Assembly (NCBI GenBank): GCA_949296645.1
Contig: CASFPH010000006.1
Coordinates: 1-64,000 of the forward strand
Direction of reading: 5' to 3'
DNA length: 64,000 bases
Source of the DNA: an uncultured Bacteroidales bacterium
Lineage (GTDB): Bacteria; Bacteroidota; Bacteroidia; Bacteroidales; UBA932
Shown here one piece after another: positions 1-10,194 of the stretch. Every line of letters begins with the position of its first letter. The first letter of the stretch is position 1. The notes below the pieces were generated by a model that was given only the letters and a program-made list of their open reading frames with translations, searched no databases and was not told the DNA's origin. Made by a program: the position numbers and the translations under genes.

Positions 1-62
1 AAAAAAATCGGCTGCAACCTGAAATATTGCAACCGAATATCATTCTGCATTACACAAAAGAA

Positions 63-94
63 GCCGACCTCAAAAATCCTCTTTTGGGTCGGCC
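63..94 (+). terminator. Hairpin with T-rich tail, end of a gene outside the window
   Basis: The arms GCCGACC (63-69) and GGTCGGC (87-93) form a 7 bp stem, followed on the plus strand by a T-rich stretch (CTCTTCGTCTTTTT). This fits a Rho-independent terminator for a plus-strand gene to the left of the window. The rest of 1-282 holds no open frame that I can support. Confidence 0.55.
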
Positions 95-213
95 TCTTCG
101 TCTTTTTAAGGATTCCAGCCTTCAATCCGCACATGAAGACTGAAGGACAACCGGTTACCGTAAGAAGATACTATTTGTACATGCCGAATACTTTTTTCGC
201 GCCGAACCGGCAC

Positions 214-248
214 GAAAAAAATGTCGCTGACATTACTGCCAGCGACAT
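214..248 (-). terminator. Rho-independent terminator of the adhesin operon
   Basis: ATGTCGCTG (221-229) pairs perfectly with CAGCGACAT (240-248) around a 10-base loop. On the minus strand the stem is followed by seven T (214-220). It lies 35 bases past the stop codon of the last large adhesin gene and so closes that transcription unit. Confidence 0.85.
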
Positions 249-282
249 GATTTCCAAATAAGCTTTTACATATTCAAATATC

Positions 283-2787
283 TCATTTGTAATCTTCCCA
301 ACCGGTGCCGTTGAATGTACCCCCTTCTATGATGATATTTGGATTTGCTTCATCATAGTATGCAGGGGTAACGACAAGGTTTCCGTTGAATATACCACCC
401 TTGATGACAAGTTTGCCGTTTTTCTTACCGTTATCACCTCCAAATTCAACTCTTCCGGTTATATGGCTGTCACCTTCCACGGTTACTGTAACACCTTCGT
501 AAGAAGCGTATGAAAATACGTCAAATGCAAATGCATCATTCGTTTTGGCAATAAGTTTTGTATCCCTGATCACTACATTGCCGTTGTTGTTTGACATCAG
601 ATAAGGAATATCTTTTGAACCGTCCTCACTGAAGCTGTAAATTGACATATTGTCCAGAGTCAGATTACTGTAGTTCTGGAAAAGCATTGAGGCATTACAG
701 TCGCTACCAGGTCTTATCACACCGTTCCTGAATGTTATGTTCGCCCCTTTCTCCAGATGGAAATTCTGGCTTACAGTACCGGCAGAGCCATGAAGTGTAT
801 TGTCAAGAATCCATTTGTGTCCGCCCAAATCTATATCCAGTGCAGACTGGGAACCGTTACCGTTGTTATAGATACCGACACCGGCACCTTCGAAATCCCT
901 CTCCATAACCACCTTGACATCGGCATGAGGTGCAAGGCAAGAAAGTGGCGTAGGATCCGAGAATGTTCCAGCGGAAACGAGAATCTTACTGTCTGATGCA
1001 TATTTGGCGCTTGTATTGAACACAAGAACATCCTTGACGGTGCTTACTCTACCGCCGTTTATATTCACTGTACATTTTCCATATGAAGGATCTACCATTA
1101 TACCCGAATTACCCTGGTTGCCGGTACCATCACCCCAATCTCCGGTATCACCGTCATTTCTGCTGTACAGATTAGCATTCCCGGATATATTGAGTTCACC
1201 TCTCCTTATTGAGACAGCACCAGCTGCTCCGTTTACGGTACCTCCAGTAATGTTTGCCACTCCGGAATGAGGAAGATAAATCGCATAGTCTGAAACTGAT
1301 ATAAGCTCTCCCCCTTCAATGTTTATCACTCCGTTTGTCAGCACATCGGTACCGTTACCTGAGACTGCATACCAACCGGCTTCAATACGTCCTCCTTTCA
1401 TTGTGAATTTACCTCCGTCGGAAAGTCCTACTCCGAACTGGCCGTTATTGACAGGATCATTACGTACAGCATATATGTTACCGCTCTCCATTACAAGATG
1501 TCCGTCTCCTATCACTTCTACAAGGCAATAACCGCATGTGCTGCTATAATCTTCCGTAGCCACAATAGAACCCTCGCCGGTTTCATCCGAAATAGTAAGT
1601 TCACCGTAAACCTTGATATTTCTTCCGGTTGAATTGGAGGAATTTATCTTCTTGCCATTGAGATCGATTTTTGCTGACACACCCGCCGGTATGCTCAATC
1701 CGTTATCCAGTACGATATCCTGCTCAAGCGTATATGGAGTTCCATTGTTCAACGCATTCTGGAGCTCCGCTACGACAACTGCATTTTCCCTTATAACGTT
1801 TTCAGGCTCATCGAAACGGTCTTCCACAATCACTTGGATTTCTGCGGAATTGGTAAAGAAAATACCTATTACGGTCGTAAGTTTGTTTTTCTGTACCGGA
1901 ACATCAGAGATCGAACGTACCCCTATCTGTACAGTGGCAGCATCATCGCTGTAAACGGTTACATCAAACGCATAGGAAGGAACTGCATCGGATGCAAAGA
2001 TATAGTCGTAACCGAGAACATATGCTCCGGTTTTTGTTTCTGTTCCGACTTTCACGTCTTCCGTTTCGGCAGTGAACATATATTCTCCAGCCGGCGTATC
2101 TCCGGTTGCCTTCTCAGTCAAGGCATTGAATGTATCAGGCACGTTGTATGCAGCTCCGTAAACTACTTTACTCTGTTTAGGCATCTCTCCGTTCTGAAGA
2201 TTTCCGCTCAACTTGTCAGTTGCAACAAGCCTGATTTTACCGAACGGACGCTTAAGTACGACATCCGAAATCTGCTGATCTGCTTGTGTAAGATCTACTT
2301 CCTTGACCGCATAATAAGCATCGGCCAAATCCTCTCCTGCATGCCTGTCCGCAGCATCTGCATAAGTAACGGCTGTCAGTTCATCCGCATTGTAAACCAG
2401 ATTGTCCTTACTGCCCTGATTGACGAAATCCGCCCAGAACACGAATTTGTATTTCTTCGCAAGCAGTCTGGCCTCAAAGGTAGTACCGCTGAAATCATCT
2501 TCAGTAATCACATTCCTGTAGGCCAGGCGTGGAGTTTCACCTTCGTCATCAGTCCACACTTCAAGAATATATCTCAAATCATACAGTGCTTTGTCAAGAT
2601 TATTGTATCCTCCAAGATGAGACTGAAGTTCAGGCTGTGCATAAGTTGACAACACGTACGGAATTTCAGCTCTGATGCTGAAATCCACTTCTCCGTTTAA
2701 CGCGGGACCATGCTCCTCGAGCTGGCACGAACCAAATGTCATCGCCACCAAGGCAAACGACATCATTCCCAAATAATGTTTCTTCAT
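283..2787 (-). CDS. Fimbrillin-like lipoprotein with C-terminal beta-helix (adhesin A)
   Basis: Predicted surface lipoprotein of 834 residues. The start is the ATG at 2787; a TTG two codons earlier is less likely. The signal peptide ends in a lipobox (FGSC) followed by QLEE, acidic residues as in Bacteroidota surface-export signals. Residues up to about 330 form the module shared by five genes here: 'LRYILEVW', 'FVFWADFV', then the block 'KRPFGKIRLVATD', closing with 'VEDRFDEP'. This resembles Mfa2/FimB-type fimbrillin relatives (DUF6562-like). The remainder is Gly/Asn-rich with short repeated strands (for example 'INGGRVSTV', 'IKGGIFNGN', 'IEGGTFNGT'), typical of a right-handed beta-helix. 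Likely an adhesin or fimbrial tip; ligand unknown. It is the last gene of the run 10010 to 283. Confidence 0.8.
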   Translation of the reverse strand: MKKHYLGMMSFALVAMTFGSCQLEEHGPALNGEVDFSIRAEIPYVLSTYAQPELQSHLGGYNNLDKALYDLRYILEVWTDDEGETPRLAYRNVITEDDFSGTTFEARLLAKKYKFVFWADFVNQGSKDNLVYNADELTAVTYADAADRHAGEDLADAYYAVKEVDLTQADQQISDVVLKRPFGKIRLVATDKLSGNLQNGEMPKQSKVVYGAAYNVPDTFNALTEKATGDTPAGEYMFTAETEDVKVGTETKTGAYVLGYDYIFASDAVPSYAFDVTVYSDDAATVQIGVRSISDVPVQKNKLTTVIGIFFTNSAEIQVIVEDRFDEPENVIRENAVVVAELQNALNNGTPYTLEQDIVLDNGLSIPAGVSAKIDLNGKKINSSNSTGRNIKVYGELTISDETGEGSIVATEDYSSTCGYCLVEVIGDGHLVMESGNIYAVRNDPVNNGQFGVGLSDGGKFTMKGGRIEAGWYAVSGNGTDVLTNGVINIEGGELISVSDYAIYLPHSGVANITGGTVNGAAGAVSIRRGELNISGNANLYSRNDGDTGDWGDGTGNQGNSGIMVDPSYGKCTVNINGGRVSTVKDVLVFNTSAKYASDSKILVSAGTFSDPTPLSCLAPHADVKVVMERDFEGAGVGIYNNGNGSQSALDIDLGGHKWILDNTLHGSAGTVSQNFHLEKGANITFRNGVIRPGSDCNASMLFQNYSNLTLDNMSIYSFSEDGSKDIPYLMSNNNGNVVIRDTKLIAKTNDAFAFDVFSYASYEGVTVTVEGDSHITGRVEFGGDNGKKNGKLVIKGGIFNGNLVVTPAYYDEANPNIIIEGGTFNGTGWEDYK

Positions 2788-2937
2788 ATTCAAGTATATT
2801 ATATATTGTTGAAAATCATCTAAAGATCAGCACAATGCAAGGTTTTATATTTAATATGTAAATTTACGGATACCGCACCGGACTCATTTTACGATATCAG
2901 GACAAACTTTTTCGATAAAGCAACACTAGAAGAAGAA

Positions 2938-2965
2938 TGGGAGAACGGAAAAATCCGCCCTCCCA
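2938..2965 (-). terminator. Hairpin between adhesin genes B and A
   Basis: TGGGAG (2938-2943) pairs with CTCCCA (2960-2965), with an inner GG/CC pair. On the minus strand it is followed by ATTCTTCTTCT, a poor T tail. It lies just past the stop of adhesin B. It could partly terminate transcription before adhesin A or protect a processed 3' end. Confidence 0.4.
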
Positions 2966-2993
2966 TCACAACGCTATTAATATAATTGGAGTT

Positions 2994-5372
2994 TTAATCT
3001 TTAACTATTTCATAAGGATATGTAGCATCTCCTGTTTCAACGAACTTGTAACCATCTTCCGCACACCAGTCGCTTCCGTCATAATTCTTCGGCATTGAGC
3101 TGTATTTACCGCCCTTAAGGATAAATGCTCCGTAAGGATTCCCTGTTATATCATCGTCTGAAGCATAACAGCAAGGTATTCTGTCCGAATAGAATTCACC
3201 GCTGATTACCTCTATAACTCCAAGGCTTGCTGCGTAGAGGGAATAAAATGCATCCTGCCTGCCAGGCTCGGAATTCCTAGCATAAATACTTACGTTTTCG
3301 AGGATCACATGCGCCCCCTCAATCGAAGCAACTCCACCCTGGACACCTTCCACAACAGCATCCCTTATGGTCATGCTTCCTCCACCGCTTGCTCTTACAC
3401 AATATGCCCATGCCCCGTATTTATTTGAGGAATATGATTTTATTGTTCCTCCGGTTATATCGATCCGGCCATTGCCTGCAACTGCGAAATTATATGACGA
3501 TACATTCACATCATTCAAAGTCATCACCGCATTTTCATCATAATTGGCAAAAACGGTTCCTCCGCCTATGAAGTCAGCGTTCCAGGTACCCCCATTTACA
3601 ACCAAGTTACCGTAATTCTGGATAAAATTCCTTTTTATATTCACCTCTCCTTTACCGTCCAAAGTCAGAGTACTTCTATTCTCTATCTTGAAACTTTCTT
3701 CTTCGGAAGTTATTTTTCCGTCAACAGTTATGGATGCTGGTTTTTCAAACACCAGACTTTCTATTCCGGAAAGTTTCAGTTCCGTACCCTCATTCACGAT
3801 TATGGCACCACCTTTTTCGGCGACTTCGTTTATCGCTGAAGAAAATTCAGTCTCACTTTCCACATAATGCATTCTGAAAACTTCATAAACCGCCGGATCA
3901 TCACTTACTTTGGATGAATAGTATCCGTCAGCCAAGAAATTATCATCTACTCCGGTAGGTTCGGTTCCGGTTTTGGCCGGGTCACAGTTTTCGAAACTTC
4001 CGCCCTTGACAATAATCTTATTAGGCTGGTTATCCTGCAGGTTAATAACAAAATACACTCCGTTGTACGGGGCAGCCACCCGGTAATAACCTCCGTTTAT
4101 CTCTATTTCAGCATTGTCCTTTGCCTGAATGCAGGCACCGCGTCCGAAATAAGTTCCTCCATTCAACTCCACTTTGGAATTGCCTGTTGCCCATACTGCA
4201 TAATTGGAGCCGTCGGCTGTTGCCTTGATTTCACCTTCACCGTTTATTATAAGAGTACCACCGTCAACTCTTATCGCATCCTGATTAGGCACCTGGCTTT
4301 CTATAGTCTTGCCATTAAGATTTACAGTCAGAGTCTTGCCCGGAGACACCACAAGAGCAGGCATGTCCGAAGTGAAAATACAATCCTGGTCAAGAGTGAC
4401 TTCCCCTCCGTTTTTCGCTGCATCAAGAAGAGCCTGGTTTATATAAATCTCCGGTTCATCGAATTCATCTTCCACCATGACATCCAGGGAACCTTCATTC
4501 GTATAGAAATTACCTATCACCGTCGTAAGTTTGTTCTTATGTACAGGTATATTCGTCACATTGCGTACACCGTAATCATCTACCTGTACATCGAACGAAT
4601 ATGCCGGACTACCATCGGAAGCAAAAACATAATCCACTCCTAGAATATAAAGCTTGCCCTTGGACTCACCACCTACCGTTACTTCTTCTTCATACGGCTC
4701 GAACTGATATGACCCGGCTTCAATCTCATCTGCCAGAACTTCCCCTGACAAAACATTATATCCGGACGGTACTTTAAGTCCTCCGGCATATGTCACTTTT
4801 GTCATTGCAGGCGCACCAACCATGTTCTCCGCTGCATCCGTGGAAACCAGTCGGATCTTGCCGAACGGACGCTTCAGCGTAACCTGCTCCGACAAACCTA
4901 CCTCGCTCAGATTGAAAACCCTGACTTCACAGTATGCATCCGCATATTCGTTTCCGGCTTTCCTGTCTGAAGATATCTTCACTTCATCAAGCCCCGACGA
5001 TGTATTATACAAATTGTCTGACGTCTGACCGTTCTCCGTAAAATCCGCCCAGAACGCGAATCGGTATTCCTTTGCCAACAGTCTTACATCGAATGTAGCC
5101 GGTTCGCCAACTTCCACCGTCTTGGCCTCTCGGTAAACTACTTCTTCTCCATCATAGACTTCAAGTATATATCTCTGATCATATACACTCCTGTCTACAT
5201 TGCTTACCCCGCCTTCACCGGAAGTATACGTCGACAGTACTCCGGGGATTCCAGCCGTTACGGTAAATTCCACTTCTCCGTCTACTGCCGCACCGCGCTC
5301 CTCGAGCTGGCACGAACCAAATGCCATCGCCACCAAAGCGAACGACATCATATTAAGATTGATGAATTTCAT
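2994..5372 (-). CDS. Fimbrillin-like lipoprotein with C-terminal beta-helix (adhesin B)
   Basis: 792-residue predicted surface lipoprotein, paralogous to adhesin A. The signal peptide with lipobox FGSC is followed by QLEERG. The shared N-terminal module contains 'DQRYILEVYDG', 'FAFWADFTENG', 'KRPFGKIRLVSTD' and ends at 'VEDEFDEPE' near residue 310. Residues about 320-780 are repeats such as 'LNGGTYFGRG', 'INGGYYRVA', 'ITGGTIKSY' and 'LKGGKYSSM', one strand or turn per repeat, as in pectate-lyase-like beta-helices. The gene begins 21 bases after the stop of adhesin C, so the two are co-transcribed. A 55-base stretch coding for its signal peptide is almost identical to that of adhesin A. Confidence 0.8.
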   Translation of the reverse strand: MKFINLNMMSFALVAMAFGSCQLEERGAAVDGEVEFTVTAGIPGVLSTYTSGEGGVSNVDRSVYDQRYILEVYDGEEVVYREAKTVEVGEPATFDVRLLAKEYRFAFWADFTENGQTSDNLYNTSSGLDEVKISSDRKAGNEYADAYCEVRVFNLSEVGLSEQVTLKRPFGKIRLVSTDAAENMVGAPAMTKVTYAGGLKVPSGYNVLSGEVLADEIEAGSYQFEPYEEEVTVGGESKGKLYILGVDYVFASDGSPAYSFDVQVDDYGVRNVTNIPVHKNKLTTVIGNFYTNEGSLDVMVEDEFDEPEIYINQALLDAAKNGGEVTLDQDCIFTSDMPALVVSPGKTLTVNLNGKTIESQVPNQDAIRVDGGTLIINGEGEIKATADGSNYAVWATGNSKVELNGGTYFGRGACIQAKDNAEIEINGGYYRVAAPYNGVYFVINLQDNQPNKIIVKGGSFENCDPAKTGTEPTGVDDNFLADGYYSSKVSDDPAVYEVFRMHYVESETEFSSAINEVAEKGGAIIVNEGTELKLSGIESLVFEKPASITVDGKITSEEESFKIENRSTLTLDGKGEVNIKRNFIQNYGNLVVNGGTWNADFIGGGTVFANYDENAVMTLNDVNVSSYNFAVAGNGRIDITGGTIKSYSSNKYGAWAYCVRASGGGSMTIRDAVVEGVQGGVASIEGAHVILENVSIYARNSEPGRQDAFYSLYAASLGVIEVISGEFYSDRIPCCYASDDDITGNPYGAFILKGGKYSSMPKNYDGSDWCAEDGYKFVETGDATYPYEIVKD

Positions 5373-5393
5373 ATGTTTTTGGTTTTAAAATAT

Positions 5394-8300
5394 TTATTCC
5401 AAAGAGTCAAACGGTAAACCGTAAAATTCGAAAATGCAGCAATTTTCCCTCAAGGATGCCGGAAACGAATTGTTCCCGTCCAATACCGACTTTACAAATA
5501 GTCTTGCTTCTTCAGTCAAATCGGAAATACTACCATTTTCCAGGCTTTCAGGTGCAAACGCGCTGTCAGCCCATACCTTTACAGCCCCCCTATTGTCACC
5601 GTTTTCCAGTCCCCAGGACTCAAATACATTTCCGGATATCATATACTCACCAGGTGTAGTAACGGAAGAACCGTCGCCGCAACCCTGTATTACAAGTGCA
5701 TGACTCCCGATATTCTTCAGAGTATTTCCAGTCACGCTCAACCTATATCCAGTCACATTCGGAACTATATATATCCCGTATTTTTGCGGAGTAGTAGCTG
5801 CCAAAGAAGCATCAATAATATTATCAGATATGTCTATATCCGATGTATATGAATTGTCATCCGTCAAGCCGTAAGTCTTGACTGTTAGCTGGGCGGCAGT
5901 GTTCCCTTGAGCCACCAGTTTTCCACAGGCTGACAATTTAAGTTCTCCTTTTATTGTAAATCCCTTTATCAAAGTAGACTCCGGTATACTTCTTTCATAA
6001 TTCGAATGCGTACCAAATGCAACACTCCCATTTATTACTACCTTTCCATCAGCAATCAGAGAAACTCCTGTTTTGCTATATGTATATAGGGAGAATGGAG
6101 CATATTCCCCCTCCTGAATATAAAATGTAGTATTTGAAGCAATTTTCAATTTGTTCAAATCAGAACCGCTCTCTACAAAAAATATACTTTCCAATGTATT
6201 ATTTCCGTTCCTGACATTGCTCTCATCAAGCTCGCCATTATCAAGAATGCGACCCAGAATTGTTTCTGCATTGGAATCTTTCGTACCATAATAACCGGTT
6301 TTCTGATCTACGGTTATCTGTACATTCTTTGCAGTATTATCATGAAGAGCAGCGGCATTTGCAGCTCCGGCTATGCCTCCAAGATCCCTGTATCCTCTTA
6401 TTTTAATGTCTGTTACCGTATTTCCACTTATTTTTCCACCGTTGTCAGGTGCTGAATATCCAACAATACCGCCTGCCTTGTCACCGTTATCGTAATTTCC
6501 GGACAAGTGATCCGGTACGGCAGTGATAATGGTATTTTCAACACTGCAACCGGTCACAGTACCATAAATATATCCTGCAATACCGCCAACCCATCTGTTG
6601 CCTTCGACTTCAGCATTCCTTACAGTTACATTTTCAATACTTTCACTCGGAAATATGGAACCTGCAACTACACCTGTACCACCATTGTTACCATCTACCT
6701 GATGGATGATTTTCACATTTTCTATTACCAGATTCCTGACTGTTCCGTTTAATGCACCGAAGAATCCGCCGGCCTCAGTTACATCAAGTTCCGATATCAA
6801 CAGATTGCTTATGGTTTTCCCGTCACCGTCAAACGTACCCTTGAATCTTTTCCCTGCTGTACCTACACCTACGGGTTTCCATTCTACTCCTCCCAAATCA
6901 ATGTCATTTGAGAGTTTTATAAAAACACCATTGAATTCATTACCGGCCCTTACCAGTTGCGAAAGTGTCTGCAGTTCATCAATATTGCCAATCAATTTCG
7001 GGTCCGACTCCGAACCTGCCCCTGTATAAGGGAAACCTTTTCCGAACAATGTCATACCTTTCATTTCGATACTTCCCCACCCTTCTGGTGCATTGACAGT
7101 CCACGGCTCATCACAGTCAACCCACACCTTGTTCGACTCTTCAAAAACGCATGTCCCATCAAAGGCAAACTCCGGTGTCTCCATAACTCCTGACCCCTTG
7201 CCTACATTGACTGCTCCCCATGCGTTGCCGTAGGTTCTGAGACCTGTTGCGCTTACTTCAGAACCGTTTACTATAATTGCAGCCTTCCGGCAATCATGGA
7301 TTGTAACATCAGTTATCTTTACGCTTTTTGCACGATACACCGAAATACCGTTGCTTGAAACTCCTTCTGATGGTTGTGTTACCGTCAGATTCCTCAATTC
7401 CACACCGTCGCCTCCAACAACAATTACGTTCTGTTCAGAATTCCCGCTAATCGAATGTCCGTTTCCGTCAAACAAATAATCGTTATGGTTGATACGGAAA
7501 CAGGCTCCGTCCGTACCCGTAGCTCCTGTAATATCGGACGTAAGTATCACACCATGATTTTTTGACGCATCATACGACAGAACCTCCTGAAGCCTTGGTG
7601 CGTCTCCGGCACCCCAGTAGATTCTGCTGTCTGATCCTTCTGATATGCTTATATTTTCAGGTGAAACCCTTCCGAATATCTTAACATTGCCGGCCCGCAC
7701 TGTCAGAGCGTTCAATTCAGCCTCTTCGGCCACTGTAAAAGTATTTTCTCTGGTCGTTACATCCAAGGAGCCGAATGAACCGCTCACCTCTGCATCCCCG
7801 GCAGGAAGATTAATAATCATCGTACCTTTGCTTCCGCCTGTATTATTAAGTTTAAGTACGCCTGAAAAACTGTCGGAATACACACCCAAAGTACCGTCTT
7901 CAGCTTCATAGCCATTGAGTTCAAGTGTAATCTCGGAAGATAACCCGAACAGGTTTATACCTGTCCCACTTTGAAATACGGTTTCATCCTGCAATCTGAA
8001 CCCGATTTTTTCAGGTACTGATGACATGCCTGAATATTCTTCCAGCTTTCTGTTTACTTCCTCTATTGATGATATTGTTATATAATTGGGATTGTCATTT
8101 TCAAAAGGATCCTCCACAACAATCGTTATATCGCCTTCATTAGAATAGAAGTTGCCGACAACGGTTGTAAGCCTGTTTGCATAAACCGGTATCCCGGACA
8201 AGGAACGTCTGCCTATGTTCTGTATTCTGTCCTTATCGGCATAGACGGTAACATCCATTCCATAAGCTGTTTCTGGTTTTGAAGCAAATACATAGAAATT

Positions 8301-9068
8301 CGCAAGCAGGTAACCTTCAGTCTCTGCCTTGTTCACCGAAGCATTTTCATGTACTGCATCAAAATATAATTTTGAGGATTTGTCGGCGGAAAGCGATCCG
8401 CTTGATTCTCCGGTAAGTACATTATAGTTTGACGGGAATATGGCACCGTCAAATTCCACCTTCACCGAAACGGGCCTTTCGGTCTGCGAATCAAGAACCT
8501 TGTCTGTTGCCAGCATACGTATTTTCCCGAACGGCCTCTTCATACTAATTTTACACGTTTGGCCGGCTTCGGAAAGATCAATTTCCTCAACATGACAATA
8601 TGCATCGGCAGCATCTGATGCAAGTTGCTGCAAATCCGCCGCATCGCTATACGATATATCATCAAGACCGGAAGACGTATTATAAAGATTATCGGATTTC
8701 TGACCTTCCTTTACAAAATCCGCCCAAAATGCAAACCTGTATTTTTTCGCAATCAGCCTCACCTTGAAATCCACACCGGCACTGAACCCGTCAGCTATGA
8801 ATTTTTCATCCCTGCAAACAAGATTATCGCCATCATATACCTCCATTATATATCTGAGGTCATATTCAGAAGAGTTTACATTTCCTGCCCCTCCGAAATG
8901 GGAGAAAGCATCTTGTGCTGCATAGGTAATCACACCCGCAGGAATTTCCGCGGAAACCACAAAATCGGTTTCTCTTTCACTGGCCGACTCTCTGTCTTCT
9001 AACTTGCATGATACCAGTGTCATAAGAAATACAGCCGGTAACAATAGTATTAAATTACGATATTTCAT
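5394..9068 (-). CDS. Giant fimbrillin-like lipoprotein with beta-helix and GLUG-like repeats (adhesin C)
   Basis: 1,224-residue predicted surface lipoprotein, the largest of the paralogs. ATG at 9068 is preferred over the GTG just before it. Lipobox LVSC is followed by KLEDRE. The common N-terminal module shows 'LRYIMEVYDG', 'FAFWADFVKEG', 'KRPFGKIRMLATD' and ends at 'VEDPFENDNP' near residue 330. Then come a parallel beta-helix section, GLUG-like repeats around residues 715-900 ('FKGTFDGDGKTISNL', 'GGFFGALNGTVRNL', 'GGIAGYIYGTV'), and a second beta-helix section with 'ISGNVFESW'. Likely a long modular adhesin or glycan-binding stalk; no catalytic motif is recognised. It is the first large gene after the AraC-type regulator, 93 bases downstream. 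Confidence 0.8.
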   Translation of the reverse strand: MKYRNLILLLPAVFLMTLVSCKLEDRESASERETDFVVSAEIPAGVITYAAQDAFSHFGGAGNVNSSEYDLRYIMEVYDGDNLVCRDEKFIADGFSAGVDFKVRLIAKKYRFAFWADFVKEGQKSDNLYNTSSGLDDISYSDAADLQQLASDAADAYCHVEEIDLSEAGQTCKISMKRPFGKIRMLATDKVLDSQTERPVSVKVEFDGAIFPSNYNVLTGESSGSLSADKSSKLYFDAVHENASVNKAETEGYLLANFYVFASKPETAYGMDVTVYADKDRIQNIGRRSLSGIPVYANRLTTVVGNFYSNEGDITIVVEDPFENDNPNYITISSIEEVNRKLEEYSGMSSVPEKIGFRLQDETVFQSGTGINLFGLSSEITLELNGYEAEDGTLGVYSDSFSGVLKLNNTGGSKGTMIINLPAGDAEVSGSFGSLDVTTRENTFTVAEEAELNALTVRAGNVKIFGRVSPENISISEGSDSRIYWGAGDAPRLQEVLSYDASKNHGVILTSDITGATGTDGACFRINHNDYLFDGNGHSISGNSEQNVIVVGGDGVELRNLTVTQPSEGVSSNGISVYRAKSVKITDVTIHDCRKAAIIVNGSEVSATGLRTYGNAWGAVNVGKGSGVMETPEFAFDGTCVFEESNKVWVDCDEPWTVNAPEGWGSIEMKGMTLFGKGFPYTGAGSESDPKLIGNIDELQTLSQLVRAGNEFNGVFIKLSNDIDLGGVEWKPVGVGTAGKRFKGTFDGDGKTISNLLISELDVTEAGGFFGALNGTVRNLVIENVKIIHQVDGNNGGTGVVAGSIFPSESIENVTVRNAEVEGNRWVGGIAGYIYGTVTGCSVENTIITAVPDHLSGNYDNGDKAGGIVGYSAPDNGGKISGNTVTDIKIRGYRDLGGIAGAANAAALHDNTAKNVQITVDQKTGYYGTKDSNAETILGRILDNGELDESNVRNGNNTLESIFFVESGSDLNKLKIASNTTFYIQEGEYAPFSLYTYSKTGVSLIADGKVVINGSVAFGTHSNYERSIPESTLIKGFTIKGELKLSACGKLVAQGNTAAQLTVKTYGLTDDNSYTSDIDISDNIIDASLAATTPQKYGIYIVPNVTGYRLSVTGNTLKNIGSHALVIQGCGDGSSVTTPGEYMISGNVFESWGLENGDNRGAVKVWADSAFAPESLENGSISDLTEEARLFVKSVLDGNNSFPASLRENCCIFEFYGLPFDSLE

Positions 9069-9161
9069 CACAATAAGTATAAAAACTGTTTAAAGTTAGC
9101 AAGAGATCCTGAAGCCGCCTTTACGATTTTTTTACTTATTTTTACAAAAAGACAATGGTTA

Positions 9162-10010
9162 TCAATGTTCCATACGGAGTTCGCTCGGTGTTTTGTGCCA
9201 GTTCTTTTTGCAGAACGTGGTGAAATATGCTGAAGACGAAAAACCGTATTTAAAGGCAAGCTCCGTAAAACTCATTTCGGTAAGCTTTATATCACGCAGG
9301 ATAAGATCCTTGCGACGCTCCTTAAGCCAAGTGGAAGCAGAAACCCCGAAAGTACGCAGAAAATGCCTGTTGAAAGTCACGGTCGTCATTCCTTTCTTTT
9401 CAGCCAGTTCGCTGACCTTGTCTGTCTTTCTGTAATTGGCAAACACGAAACTCTTGAATTCAAAATCACCCCCCAGCAAAGGCCGGAAAAAAGAAGACAG
9501 AACATTTTTCGAATAATATTCGTTAAGGTAAATGAACATTTCCTCGACTTTAAGATCATAGTAATGCGAACAGTATTTCCTTGATCCTATCAGTTCCGGA
9601 AGCAGCGCCAGCTGACGGTATAACTTGTCCGACATCCTCAGGAAAGAATGCCCTTCCGCATTGCTTTCCGGAGATTCTCCGGATCCGTCGAGGCCGTTCA
9701 GAAAATGGCGTATGCAATACAACGCATCAGGATTAAACTTGTAAAGCAGAAGTCTGGTAGAATCGGAAGTCACGGTAACCGTATTTTCCTTGCCCATGGG
9801 CAAAAGAAAAAACATATATTTTCCGAATTGCTGACCGGTTTCCTCACATGACGGAGAAAGACCTGTACTTCCCTCCAATATAAAAATCAGGGCAGACATA
9901 TCTTCGGAACAGAATCTGAAACTATCCCCCTTATTTCCGTCATAAACAATTATATATGACGGAAATACGGATCTGCATGCAATGCAGACCCTTCCCATAT
10001 CATCATTCAT
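9162..10010 (-). CDS. AraC-family transcriptional regulator
   Basis: 282 residues. The N-terminal half (to about 165) resembles the beta-sandwich or cupin-like sensing half of AraC regulators but has no recognised ligand motif. The C-terminal 100 residues hold the double helix-turn-helix: first helix pair at 'VSELAEKKGMTTVTFNRHF', second at 'FTELAFKYGFSSSAYFTTF' with the usual 'KTPSELR' end. It lies on the same strand as and directly upstream of the three large adhesin genes, and downstream of the candidate small RNA, so it is the likely regulator of the locus. No ligand can be named. Confidence 0.9.
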   Translation of the reverse strand: MNDDMGRVCIACRSVFPSYIIVYDGNKGDSFRFCSEDMSALIFILEGSTGLSPSCEETGQQFGKYMFFLLPMGKENTVTVTSDSTRLLLYKFNPDALYCIRHFLNGLDGSGESPESNAEGHSFLRMSDKLYRQLALLPELIGSRKYCSHYYDLKVEEMFIYLNEYYSKNVLSSFFRPLLGGDFEFKSFVFANYRKTDKVSELAEKKGMTTVTFNRHFLRTFGVSASTWLKERRKDLILRDIKLTEMSFTELAFKYGFSSSAYFTTFCKKNWHKTPSELRMEH

Positions 10011-10165
10011 GACTCGTCAGTTTATGACATGGGACAATACTCTGTTTTCTTCTTTTCCGATAATGAAATTAATCCGCATGGGGAACCTGTAAATCCTCTT
10101 TTACACATAATTGATCTGATTTGTGCGTAAACTATATGTCGGGATTGCGGCAGGTTTCCCGGAAC

Positions 10166-10194
10166 AAAAAGCGCAGACGAAACATTGTCTACGC
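10166..10194 (-). terminator. Rho-independent terminator of the candidate small RNA
   Basis: On the minus strand GCGTAGAC (10187-10194) pairs with GTCTGCGC (10171-10178), 8 bp with one G-T pair and an 8-base loop, followed by five T (10166-10170). It lies 156 bases upstream of the AraC start, so it would end a short transcript or attenuate read-through into the regulator. Confidence 0.65.

Noticed and set aside
1834-2649. Long plus-strand open frame (271 codons) antisense to adhesin A
   Set aside because: It lies within a clear minus-strand gene, has no recognisable domain and no ribosome site; typical shadow frame.
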